Positions 53,168-61,507 of a DNA stretch of 64,000 bases are shown one piece after another. Numbering within the stretch: position 1 is the stretch's first letter; every line of letters begins with the position of its first letter. Source of the stretch: Chryseobacterium sp. (GTDB lineage: Bacteria > Bacteroidota > Bacteroidia > Flavobacteriales > Weeksellaceae); contig NZ_JARBTK010000001.1 of assembly GCF_029240215.1 (NCBI RefSeq), positions 558,001-622,000 of the forward strand. The letters run 5' to 3'. A program made the position numbers and the translations under genes. The notes beneath the pieces were generated by a model. That model was not told the origin of the DNA and ran no database searches. It worked only from the letters and a program-made list of their open reading frames with translations.

Positions 53168-55303
53168 TTAAAAAGTATAATTTAATCTGGCAAAATAACT
53201 TCTGCCATAGAATAGATTTTGTTGGTCTTGTGGTCCGTTATGACTATTTCCAGCCTGCACAGTGTTTCTGATGCTCGTCACATCAAAAATATTTTTAATT
53301 CCTAAACTAACTTCGAAATGATTTTTAAAAAACGGCTGACTTAGTGTGAAATTCAGCATATTAAAGTCACCAATTTCTCCTAAAATATATTGTCCCGGAT
53401 CTTTTGGATCCTGAGCATTGGTTTTCAAAGTATATTTTCTCTGTTCGCCAGTATATTTATAATAAAGGGCAAATAAAGTTTTAGTGTAGGGTAAGGTATA
53501 GTTAGCTGCCAAATTGGCTTCGGTATAGAAATTATAATCATCAGGTGAAGAAATATTTCCTGAATTTAAAGACTGTGAAATTCCCATTACCGAAACTCCT
53601 GCGTTGAGTGATAAATCTCCTTTTCTTACATTGATACCACCTCCGAATAATAATGATTTGTAATTATCAACATTTAAAAAAGTGATTTGTAAAGGACTGT
53701 TATTAATTACAACATCTTCAATTCTGTTTTTCACATCAAGATACATTCCTGAAGCACTGAAATTAAACTTCCAATCGTTTGATAAAGTTGTGGCATAATC
53801 CCAGAATATACTTCCTGAATACCCTATTTCCGGCTTAAGGCTTTCGTTCCCTCTGATATCATGATTGTTATCTACTACAAAAGTATAAAGCTCATCATAG
53901 GTCGGAAATCTGTTGGCAGTACCAAAAACGGCACGAATATCTGATTTTTCTGATGTTTTGAATCTGAAAGTTGTAGAATAATTATATTGAGAATCAAATC
54001 TATCACTTAGCGCCAATCTTACACCGGGACGGAATGAAAACCAATCAACAACATTCCATTCTGCGGAAAGGAAATTTGCATAGTTGAAGATTAATCTTTC
54101 AATGCTTCTTCCATTATTATTGCTTTCAAAAGTAGTTGCGTCGGCAAAGCCTTTGGTTCTGTCTAATTCGTAACCAAGCTGAAAATTGATTTTTTCACTA
54201 TTTAAAAAGTTACTGAACATCCCTCTTGAGTATAGAACATCAGATTTATAGAAAGTAATTTCCGGCTCTCTTGAAATCTCTTTCCTGTTTGGAACATCGT
54301 AAAGATAATCCTGAGATTTTCTTTCCTGAGTCTGATAAGAAAAATCACCGTTGTAATTGATTCTTCCCAATTTGGTCTGAATATTAAACTGATGAATCCA
54401 GCGTTGTGTATTGTAATCTATATCTTCAGAAGTATAGGTTCTGTTTCCAGCGCCAAGATATTCTTCAACAACTAAAGGATTGTAGTAGTTTATTTTTTCT
54501 GTTAGAAAATTTAGCTTATAAAAAAAGCTTGTGTGCCCTTTACCATATCTGATGGTTCCGTTGGTTGTAAGCATATCTTTGGGCTGCCATTCATAACCGC
54601 GTTTTCCGTCGTTATTTTCGCTGAAATACTTATAGCCGTTCAGAATTCCCTTATATCCCTGAAAATCATTATGATTAATATCTGCTGTCACAGACCAGTT
54701 ATCGTTTATTCTATAGCCAAGGTTTAAAGATTGCAAATGACGACCATTACCCTTTTTGAACCAGTCGTAATCTTTACCTACAGTTTCTTCCTGTAAAGAA
54801 GCAATCGCTGTAAACTTTTTTCCATAATTTTTCTTGGTAATAATATTGATAACTCCAGCTACGGCATTATTACCATATTCCACGCCCATTGATCCTTTTA
54901 CTACTTCAATTCTTTCAATATTGTTGACATTGATTTTGGTAAGATCAACCAAATTTCCCATTCCTTCATCACTTACAACGGGAATATTATCAATCAGGAT
55001 TTTTGTGTATTCACCACTCAATCCCATGATATTCGCACTTGAATTTCCCGAACCTCTGCTTGGTTCTATTAAGATATTAAGATTCTGATTAAGAACTTCT
55101 GCAACGTTTGTTACCGCCATATTTTTAATCTGCTGTGCATCAATTACCTCAACCTTATAAATAGATTTATCAATAGACTGCTGCATATATTGCCCAGTAA
55201 TAACAACCTCTTCTATTTTCTTCTGGTTAAGAGAATCTTTTTCCTGTGCATTGATCCAAAAAATAGCTGATAATGACACGATTGAAAGCACTTTCTTCTT
55301 CAT
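53168..55303 (-). CDS. hmuR: TonB-dependent heme receptor (HmuR-like)
   Basis: 711-residue outer-membrane receptor. It has a signal peptide (KKKVLSIVSLSAIFWINA-Q), a short TonB-box-like start (EEVVITGQY), the plug domain (VAEVLNQNLNILIE and ERIEVVKGSMGVEYGNNAVAGVINIITKK, shortened), and a 22-strand barrel ending FARLNYTF. It imports heme across the outer membrane using TonB energy. Start ATG 55303 is preferred over 55324, because the promoter element TATATTTG lies at 55322-55329, so an earlier start would be upstream of the transcript. Confidence 0.87.
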   Translation of the reverse strand: MKKKVLSIVSLSAIFWINAQEKDSLNQKKIEEVVITGQYMQQSIDKSIYKVEVIDAQQIKNMAVTNVAEVLNQNLNILIEPSRGSGNSSANIMGLSGEYTKILIDNIPVVSDEGMGNLVDLTKINVNNIERIEVVKGSMGVEYGNNAVAGVINIITKKNYGKKFTAIASLQEETVGKDYDWFKKGNGRHLQSLNLGYRINDNWSVTADINHNDFQGYKGILNGYKYFSENNDGKRGYEWQPKDMLTTNGTIRYGKGHTSFFYKLNFLTEKINYYNPLVVEEYLGAGNRTYTSEDIDYNTQRWIHQFNIQTKLGRINYNGDFSYQTQERKSQDYLYDVPNRKEISREPEITFYKSDVLYSRGMFSNFLNSEKINFQLGYELDRTKGFADATTFESNNNGRSIERLIFNYANFLSAEWNVVDWFSFRPGVRLALSDRFDSQYNYSTTFRFKTSEKSDIRAVFGTANRFPTYDELYTFVVDNNHDIRGNESLKPEIGYSGSIFWDYATTLSNDWKFNFSASGMYLDVKNRIEDVVINNSPLQITFLNVDNYKSLLFGGGINVRKGDLSLNAGVSVMGISQSLNSGNISSPDDYNFYTEANLAANYTLPYTKTLFALYYKYTGEQRKYTLKTNAQDPKDPGQYILGEIGDFNMLNFTLSQPFFKNHFEVSLGIKNIFDVTSIRNTVQAGNSHNGPQDQQNLFYGRSYFARLNYTF

Positions 55304-55321
55304 AAACTCAAAAATTTTCGA

Positions 55322-55357
55322 CAAATATAGTGCTTTATTTAGAACAATTAAAAATAA
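55322..55357 (-). promoter_or_regulatory. hmuR promoter with Fur-type operator
   Basis: Minus-strand TATATTTG (55322-55329) overlaps a near-dyad TTTATTTAGA-N-ATTAAAAATAA (55334-55357). The same operator occurs at 55501-55520 and 56502-56526, in front of the other two heme-related units. Confidence 0.65.
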
Positions 55358-55500
55358 TTAGAATTTTGTCACATGTTTTTTTGCAAGAGCACGATGATAA
55401 CACAATACTGATAATGATAACTTCTATTTGGAAAATTCTTACGTAATAATTTTTAGTCCAATTTTGGTTAAAATGAAAAAAACAAAATAAAAATCATTGT

Positions 55501-55537
55501 TTTATTTAGAACAATTAAAAACAAATGTTTAATTTTG
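55501..55537 (+). promoter_or_regulatory. promoter/operator of the first T9SS gene
   Basis: TTTATTTAGAACAATTAAAA (55501-55520), same as the hmuR operator, followed by the minus-7 element TAATTTTG (55530-55537), 24 nt before the ATG. Confidence 0.65.
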
Positions 55538-55561
55538 CGTCATAATTAAATAATAGAAAAA

Positions 55562-56368
55562 ATGAAATTAAAATTACTTTTTGCAGCTCTAGCTTTTTCT
55601 GCTATTACTGCACAAGCTCAAGTAGCTACAATTAATCAGAACTTCAACACTTTTACTGCGGGAAACACTACTTTTCCTCAGAATGGATGGTCTGCAGTTT
55701 TACCGACACCGACAGGTAATCCTGGTCCGATGATGATTGTATTTAACGATACAGCTAATTCTAATCAATATATTCAATCTTACTCAGGAGCTAATGTGAG
55801 TACCCCACAATATTTGGTATCCCCACAAATTACAGTTCCTACAGGAAATAAGAGCATCAGTTTCAAAGCCAGAAAAAATACGGCTTCTGCACCGGTTATG
55901 ATTCAGGTTGGTCTTGCTTCAAGCCCAACTGATATGACTACATTTGTGGGATTGGGAACTGCGACAATGCTAACTACAGATACTTTTCAAAATTTCACTA
56001 TAGCAGTTCCAAGTTCATCATCTTCATATTTGGTATTCAGAACAGTAAGTGCTGTTGCTGCACCTCACACAGCTGTAGATATTGATGATGTCGTATATGA
56101 TCTGACTTCTGTTTTGGGAACTTCAGATGTTTTAAAAGCTACAGACAACACCAAATTCGCCATCAACGCAGAAAACACAGCACTCCAATTCGTAGGTAAA
56201 GTACAACCTAAGAATCTAGAAATTTATTCTGCAGAAGGACAAAAAGTTGCTTCAGGAAAAGTTGACAACAGTCTTTTTGATATCACTAATCTTCAGACAG
56301 GAGTTTATTATATTCTTATTGAAACTACAGAAGGTAAAGCTGTGAAATCTAAATTTATCAAGAAATAA
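55562..56368 (+). CDS. T9SS-exported protein with type A sorting domain
   Basis: 268 residues: signal peptide (ending TAQA-Q), a beta-sandwich module of the choice-of-anchor type (NQNFNTFTAGNTTFPQNGW, broken, then VDIDDVVYDLTSVLG), and a C-terminal T9SS type A sorting domain (VQPKNLEIYSAEGQKVASGK to VKSKFIKK). T9SS would send it outside the cell or attach it to the surface. The shared operator with hmuR suggests it is iron-regulated and may bind a host or heme ligand. No catalytic motif seen. A strong terminator follows. Confidence 0.78.
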   Translation: MKLKLLFAALAFSAITAQAQVATINQNFNTFTAGNTTFPQNGWSAVLPTPTGNPGPMMIVFNDTANSNQYIQSYSGANVSTPQYLVSPQITVPTGNKSISFKARKNTASAPVMIQVGLASSPTDMTTFVGLGTATMLTTDTFQNFTIAVPSSSSSYLVFRTVSAVAAPHTAVDIDDVVYDLTSVLGTSDVLKATDNTKFAINAENTALQFVGKVQPKNLEIYSAEGQKVASGKVDNSLFDITNLQTGVYYILIETTEGKAVKSKFIKK

Positions 56369-56389
56369 TTCAATTATTTAAAATAATTC

Positions 56390-56422
56390 AAAAGCTGATT
56401 ACAAATTGTAATCAGCTTTTTT
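56390..56422 (+). terminator. terminator of the first T9SS gene
   Basis: Perfect hairpin AAAAGCTGATTAC / GTAATCAGCTTTT, then TT. Confidence 0.88.
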
Positions 56423-56501
56423 ATTTATAAAAATTTATTAATCAACATATTATTAATTAAATTTAATATAAAAGTGATAAAAATAAGACAAATGTCATGT
56501 T

Positions 56502-56556
56502 TTTATTTAGACTGATTAAAAATAAATACTTAGTTTTGTAGAATAATTCTAAATAA
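56502..56556 (+). promoter_or_regulatory. promoter with two Fur-type operators
   Basis: TTTATTTAGACTGATTAAAA (56502-56521), the minus-7 element TAGTTTTG (56531-56538), and a second, perfect palindrome TAGAATAATTCTA (56539-56551) extending to TAAATAA. The palindrome is the right half of the site TTATTTAGAAT-N-ATTCTAAATAA. Strongest operator evidence in the locus. Confidence 0.7.
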
Positions 56557-56566
56557 GAAATCCATT

Positions 56567-57844
56567 ATGAAGACAAAACTACTTTTAGCTTCTTTATTTG
56601 CTTTAACAGTTCAACAGACTGTTTTATCACAAACTGATGCAAACGGATACACTTCTGTAAATTTAACGACAGGAGCAAATTATCAAAATCGTGTATTTTT
56701 TGATTTTAGTGCAAATAATATTGTTTCACAACCTGCAAATACTTGGGATGTTGCGTTCTATAGAAATTCATCAATGAGTTTCGGAACAAGAATCAATGAT
56801 GCTCAAAATATAGAAGTTTATGAAGCTTCAAATGTAGCAACCAACTGGGACAATATCAATATTGCCAATATTGCTTCCTGGGGCGCACCGCTTTATAATC
56901 CGGATGCAACAACGACACTTCAGGACGGTGCTTTCGAACAAGGATCTGCACCTTACGGATGGGGATCTTACAATCCAGGAAATCATCATATTGAAGGAAA
57001 TGTCATTTTTGTTTTAAAATATTTATCTACGGGAGAATACATCAAATTTATGATTCAGGATTATTTTGGAGGATATACTTTCAAATATTCTAAATGGAAT
57101 GCTACATCTTCTACTTGGGATGCAACCCAAACTAAAACGATTGCAAACGGAACTGACGATGCATTCTTTAATTACTTCTCTTTTACAACGGGTGATAAAG
57201 TTGCTAATCTTGAACCTCCAAAAGCAGACTGGGATCTTATGTTCACAAGATATTGGTCATTTTATGCCAATATTATGATGTACAGATTATCAGGAGTTAT
57301 CCAGAGTCCAAACGTAACAATCGCAAAAGTACAGCCTGAAACTCAGGAAACTTCAGCCGCAACTTTACCTGCAACAACAGCATTTTCAAGCAATATTACA
57401 ACAATAGGACACACTTGGAAACCAACAACAGGAGTTTACAGCGATGTAGTTTATTATGTGAAGCAAGGAAGCACTTATTACAGAATGTATTTCACACAAA
57501 ATGGTGGAGCTACGACAGGTAATATGTATTTTAAATATAAAAACATTACTTCAGTTTTAGATGTAACTGAGGTGAGTAAAAAAGCATCTTTCGGGATCTA
57601 TCCAAATCCTACGACTGCAGACAAAAGAGTTACTGTATTATTTGATGTAAAAGAAAAATCAAGTAACAGAGGAAATGTAGAAGTATATGACCTTACCGGA
57701 AAAAAAGTTTATAATGCCGAATTGACCAATCAAGAAGGCTTCTATAAACAAGATTTAAACTTATCTCATCTTCAATCAGGAAACTATATTGTAAAAATCA
57801 CGTATGGTGGAAGCACAGAAACAAAAAAATTAATTGTAAAATAA
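56567..57844 (+). CDS. T9SS-exported HmuY-like protein
   Basis: 425 residues with a signal peptide (ending TVLS-Q). The mature N-terminal part is HmuY-like: NRVFFDFSANNIVSQPANTWDVAFYR, broken, resembles WFDLGTDTEILTKRTDWDLALY of the HmuY lipoprotein, and PKADWDLMFTRYWSF corresponds to KKWDICFTVFTN. It ends with a T9SS type A sorting domain (FGIYPNPTTADKRV to ETKKLIVK). Unlike HmuY it has no lipobox, so it would be secreted or surface-attached by T9SS and could act as a hemophore. It has its own promoter with two Fur-type sites. Confidence 0.8.
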   Translation: MKTKLLLASLFALTVQQTVLSQTDANGYTSVNLTTGANYQNRVFFDFSANNIVSQPANTWDVAFYRNSSMSFGTRINDAQNIEVYEASNVATNWDNINIANIASWGAPLYNPDATTTLQDGAFEQGSAPYGWGSYNPGNHHIEGNVIFVLKYLSTGEYIKFMIQDYFGGYTFKYSKWNATSSTWDATQTKTIANGTDDAFFNYFSFTTGDKVANLEPPKADWDLMFTRYWSFYANIMMYRLSGVIQSPNVTIAKVQPETQETSAATLPATTAFSSNITTIGHTWKPTTGVYSDVVYYVKQGSTYYRMYFTQNGGATTGNMYFKYKNITSVLDVTEVSKKASFGIYPNPTTADKRVTVLFDVKEKSSNRGNVEVYDLTGKKVYNAELTNQEGFYKQDLNLSHLQSGNYIVKITYGGSTETKKLIVK

Positions 57845-57946
57845 ATGAAGTGAATGGTAAATCAGCATTCTGCTGTCAATGGTGAATTTTAAAATTAACG
57901 ATTGTCTACTATTCACAATTAAAATTAATACTTTCTATTTTTTCTA

Positions 57947-57980
57947 AAAGGCAGTTTCAAAAATGATGAAACTGCCTTTG
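57947..57980. terminator. bidirectional terminator between the T9SS and monooxygenase-fold genes
   Basis: Hairpin AAAGGCAGTTTCA / TGAAACTGCCTTT with A and T runs on both sides, separating convergent genes. Confidence 0.85.
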
Positions 57981-58004
57981 CATTTTTTGAAGCTATTGAG
58001 TAAA

Positions 58005-58295
58005 TTAATAAACCTTAAATCCCTTATAAACCTGAATGCTACTTGTCATAATTTTTGAGGCATCTTTTCTGAAATTCAACAAATGATCTGTTCCGTTGTG
58101 ATGATTGTGGTGTTCTACACTTTCCCAAAGTTCCGTCAGGAAAAAAGTTCCCTTCTGCTCATTATCTTCTATCAAATCATACTGAAGACAACCCTCTTCC
58201 TTTCTTGTCTCTCTCACCAATGTCTGGAAAAGTTCAACCGCTTCCATCAGATAACTTTCGTTAAACTTGAAGAGCGCAACAATGTGTAAATTCAT
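58005..58295 (-). CDS. antibiotic biosynthesis monooxygenase (ABM) domain protein
   Basis: 96-residue single-domain dimeric ferredoxin-like protein. The pattern VALFKFNESYLMEAVELFQTL, then CLQYDLIEDNEQKGTFFLTELWES and the His-rich EHHNHHNGTDHLLNF is typical of YgiN/ABM proteins. Members range from quinone or heme-handling monooxygenases (HmoA/IsdG types) to small-molecule oxidases. Next to the heme locus a heme-degrading role is conceivable, but the diagnostic Asn/Trp/His residues of IsdG are not obvious, so only the fold is claimed. Confidence 0.75.
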   Translation of the reverse strand: MNLHIVALFKFNESYLMEAVELFQTLVRETRKEEGCLQYDLIEDNEQKGTFFLTELWESVEHHNHHNGTDHLLNFRKDASKIMTSSIQVYKGFKVY

Positions 58296-58385
58296 GCTTT
58301 ATTTTTAGGGTGTAAATGTAAATAATTTCGCTGCTTATTTTAAGTTTAGATCCTAAAATTTCTTTAATAAAGATAAAGTTTTTTA

Positions 58386-59270
58386 TTAAAATACAGATTT
58401 ATAAATCGTTATTGAGCTCATTACAATTACTAATATTCCGATCACAATAAACATTTTTTTTACGGGCAGTTTTGCTGTAAGCATTGCCGAAAACGGAGCG
58501 GTTACAATTCCGCCAATCAAAAGTCCTAAAATAATGTTCCAGTGCTGAATTCCTAATGTAAAAATAAAGGTAATTGCCGCCGTAATCGTGAGAATAAATT
58601 TGGCAACCGTAGAACTTCCGACCGCAAATCGTGGTGTAAAACTATTCTTAATCAAAGTTCCGGTAACTAAAGGTCCCCATCCTCCGCCTGCAAAAGAATC
58701 GATAAAACCACCGATCAATCCTAATCTTGTTAAGTTTGTTTTCTTTTTTAAAGATTTATTCTGTTTTGGCTTAAAAGCATTCGATAAGATCTGAAAACCT
58801 AAATATAAAGTGTAAAAAGCGATAATAGTTTTTGTAATTTTCGAATAATATTCTCCAACATAAGTGAGACATAATGCTCCGATAATGGCACCGATGACTG
58901 CAGGAATTGCCAGTTTTTTCACCAGACTTTTACTTACATTTTTCAGTTTAATATGACTGATGCTTCCTGCAGCTGTGGTAAAACTTTCTGCTGAATGAAT
59001 ACTCGCACTCACGATATGCGGAGGAATGTTTAGGAACAAAAGTGTCGTTGTACAAATGACACCATATCCCATTCCCATCGATCCGGCAACGATTTCCGCT
59101 AAAAACCCAACCAACAGCATCCAGTAAAATATGTAATTATCTTTTGCTAAAATATTTAAAAGCTCATCAAGATAGCCCATTTCATACATCGAAAAAACCA
59201 CAATAAATAATATTGCGAGCGTGATTAACAAAATGTTTAATCTTATCTGAACTTTTCTTGTAATTACCAT
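58386..59270 (-). CDS. sulfite exporter TauE/SafE family membrane protein
   Basis: 294-residue inner-membrane protein with about eight hydrophobic segments. The family landmarks VGFLAEIVAGSMGMGYGVICTT (broken) and GLIGGFIDSFAGGGWGPLVTGTL each hold a repeated Gly-rich motif of TauE/SafE. The gene begins 1 nt after the cysN stop, so it is part of the sulfate-assimilation operon and most likely moves sulfate or sulfite in or out of the cell. No dedicated sulfate ABC importer is in the window. Confidence 0.83.
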   Translation of the reverse strand: MVITRKVQIRLNILLITLAILFIVVFSMYEMGYLDELLNILAKDNYIFYWMLLVGFLAEIVAGSMGMGYGVICTTTLLFLNIPPHIVSASIHSAESFTTAAGSISHIKLKNVSKSLVKKLAIPAVIGAIIGALCLTYVGEYYSKITKTIIAFYTLYLGFQILSNAFKPKQNKSLKKKTNLTRLGLIGGFIDSFAGGGWGPLVTGTLIKNSFTPRFAVGSSTVAKFILTITAAITFIFTLGIQHWNIILGLLIGGIVTAPFSAMLTAKLPVKKMFIVIGILVIVMSSITIYKSVF

Positions 59271-59271
59271 A

Positions 59272-60513
59272 CTATAGAATCATTACCGCACCTACTGTAG
59301 AATTACTCGTTTCATCAATGAGAATTGCATTTCCTGTAGATTTACTTTTTTCAAAACTGTCAAAAACCAATGGTGAAGCAGTTTTCATACGAACTTTCAC
59401 AACTTCATTCAGTTTTATGCTTTCTTCAGTGGGCGTTTTTTCTAATGTATTCACATCAATTTTATATTCAATTTCTTTGACAATTGCTTTCAGAGTTTTG
59501 CTTTTATGCTGAATAAAATATTTATTTCCTTCCATCAGTTCTTTTTTATCAAGCCAGCAAACAATAGCTTCAAACTCATTTTCAACTTTGGGATGACTGT
59601 CTGTTTTAACTATAAAATCACCGCGACTGATGTCGATATCATCTTCAATATGCAGAACTGCAGGTTGATTGGTAAAGACAAAATCAACTTCTTGACCTCC
59701 TGTTTCAATTTTTGAAATTTTACTTTGAATGTTTTGTGGAAGAATAGTAATCTCGTCCCCTTTTTTATAAATTCCTGAAATTACTTCTCCGGCATAACCT
59801 CTGTAATCATGCAGTTCATCGGTTTGTGGACGAATCACGTACTGAACCTGAAATCTCGGATGATCAACATCTTTATTTTCAGCAATTTCCACAGTTTCCA
59901 GGAAATCTAAAAGTGTAGAACCCTTATACCAATCGGTTTTAGAAGATTTATCCACAATATTATCTCCATGAAAGGCAGAAATCGGGAAATAACTGACGTT
60001 TTCCAGACCTAATTTCTGTGCTACCAATTCATATTGAGCTTTAATATCATTATAAATTTCTTCGGAATAATCAACCAAATCCATTTTATTAATAGCAATC
60101 ACAACATTTTTCATCTTCAGCAATGAAGCAATAATTGAATGCCTTCTGGTCTGTTCAATCACGCCCTGTCTTGCATCAATCAGAATCACAATGAGTTGTG
60201 AATTTGAAGCTCCCGTAATCATATTTCTGGTGTATTGAATATGTCCCGGAGCATCTGCAATGATAAATTTCCTTTTTGGTGTCGAAAAATATCGGTAAGC
60301 AACGTCGATGGTAATTCCCTGCTCTCTTTCCGCTCTCAATCCGTCGGTAAGAATTGCAAGGTCAACACCATTTTCGTTTTTGTTTTTTGACTGTTTTTCT
60401 AAAGCTTCAAGCTGATCAATCAGTATATTTTTACTGTCATACAGAAGTCTTCCGATCAGGGTACTTTTCCCGTCGTCTACACTTCCCGCAGTGATAAATC
60501 TTAATATGTCCAC
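59272..60513 (-). CDS. cysN: sulfate adenylyltransferase subunit 1 (GTPase)
   Basis: 413-residue translation-factor GTPase that drives APS formation by CysD. The P-loop is GSVDDGKSTLIGRLL, G3 is DAPGHIQYTRNM and G4 is AINKMDLVD; the C-terminal beta-barrels include HPRFQVQYVIRPQTDELHDYRG. No CysC (APS kinase) domain is fused, consistent with direct APS reduction. Start is GTG at 60513. The cysD gene lies 63 nt upstream. Confidence 0.92.
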   Translation of the reverse strand: MDILRFITAGSVDDGKSTLIGRLLYDSKNILIDQLEALEKQSKNKNENGVDLAILTDGLRAEREQGITIDVAYRYFSTPKRKFIIADAPGHIQYTRNMITGASNSQLIVILIDARQGVIEQTRRHSIIASLLKMKNVVIAINKMDLVDYSEEIYNDIKAQYELVAQKLGLENVSYFPISAFHGDNIVDKSSKTDWYKGSTLLDFLETVEIAENKDVDHPRFQVQYVIRPQTDELHDYRGYAGEVISGIYKKGDEITILPQNIQSKISKIETGGQEVDFVFTNQPAVLHIEDDIDISRGDFIVKTDSHPKVENEFEAIVCWLDKKELMEGNKYFIQHKSKTLKAIVKEIEYKIDVNTLEKTPTEESIKLNEVVKVRMKTASPLVFDSFEKSKSTGNAILIDETSNSTVGAVMIL

Positions 60514-60523
60514 GTTAATTTTA

Positions 60524-60579
60524 GTTATAAGTTGTGAGTGTTAAATGATGAGTTGTGAAAGCTTACTGCTTATTACTTA
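60524..60579. repeat. heptad array in the cysN-cysD gap
   Basis: Eight successive 7-nt units on the plus strand: GTTATAA, GTTGTGA, GTGTTAA, ATGATGA, GTTGTGA, AAGCTTA, CTGCTTA, TTACTTA. The cysD stop codon (60577-60579) lies inside it. Confidence 0.75.
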
Positions 60580-61485
60580 AAAATACCCTCCTTTTTTTCG
60601 GTCTTCCATTGCAGCTTCCGTCACTTTATCATCGATTCGGGTTTCCCCTCTTTCTGAAATTTTTGAGGCGGTAATTTCTGTCACAACCTCATCCAAAGTT
60701 TCGGCTGAACTTTCAACTGCTGCAGTACAAGTCATATCTCCTACGGTTCTGTATCGTACTTTCTTATTTACAATTTTATCATTTTCATCAATCTGAATAA
60801 AATCCGAAACCGCAATTAATTGTCCATCATATTCTATCACGTCACGATCATGAGCAAAATAAATAGATGGCAACTGAATATTCTCTTTTTTAATATAATT
60901 CCAGACATCAAGTTCCGTCCAGTTCGAAATCGGGAACACTCTTACATTTTCACCTTTATTAATTCTTCCGTTGTAGATATTCCACAATTCCGGACGTTGT
61001 AATTTCGGATCCCATTGTCCGAACTCGTCACGAACAGAGAAAAAACGTTCTTTTGCTCTGGCTTTTTCTTCGTCTCTTCTCGCACCACCAATACAGGCAT
61101 CAAACTGAAATTCTTCAATCGTATCTAATAAAGTATGGGTTTGCAGCCAGTTTCTTGAGGCAAATTTTCCTTTGGGTTCGGTTAAATTTTTAGCTTTAAT
61201 GGTATCTTCAACTTTTCTTACAATCAGTTCGGCGCCTATACTTTCAGCATAATAATCTCTGAACTGCAATGCTTCCGGGAAATTGTGTCCCGTATCGATA
61301 TGCACCAGCGGAAACGGGATTTTCATTGGAGCAAAAGCTTTTTTAGCCAAATGTACCAATGTGATCGAATCTTTTCCGCCACTGAATAGCAAAGCCGGTT
61401 TCTCAAACTGCGCTGCAATTTCGCGCATAATATAAATACTTTCGGCTTCCAGCTGTTCCAGATAGTCTAGTTTATATGTACTCAT
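60577..61485 (-). CDS. cysD: sulfate adenylyltransferase subunit 2
   Basis: 302-residue PP-loop adenylyltransferase that makes APS from sulfate and ATP with CysN. PALLFSGGKDSITLVHLA is the PP-loop motif (SGGKDS), followed by HIDTGHNFPEAL, SRNWLQTHTLLDTIEEF, GGARRDEEKARAKERFFS and the C-terminal RTVGDMTCTAAVESSAETL. The frame extends upstream to 61614, but the extra 43 residues overlap cysH and are not family-like, so ATG 61485 is the start. The stop lies in a 7-nt repeat tract. Confidence 0.94.
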   Translation of the reverse strand: MSTYKLDYLEQLEAESIYIMREIAAQFEKPALLFSGGKDSITLVHLAKKAFAPMKIPFPLVHIDTGHNFPEALQFRDYYAESIGAELIVRKVEDTIKAKNLTEPKGKFASRNWLQTHTLLDTIEEFQFDACIGGARRDEEKARAKERFFSVRDEFGQWDPKLQRPELWNIYNGRINKGENVRVFPISNWTELDVWNYIKKENIQLPSIYFAHDRDVIEYDGQLIAVSDFIQIDENDKIVNKKVRYRTVGDMTCTAAVESSAETLDEVVTEITASKISERGETRIDDKVTEAAMEDRKKGGYF

Positions 61486-61507
61486 TTTTATTTCTGAAAA
61501 ATTTGAA

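Noticed and set aside
57843..57935. Possible heptad array after the HmuY-like gene
   Set aside because: Units drift too much; only parts keep a 7-nt period, so it was not counted.
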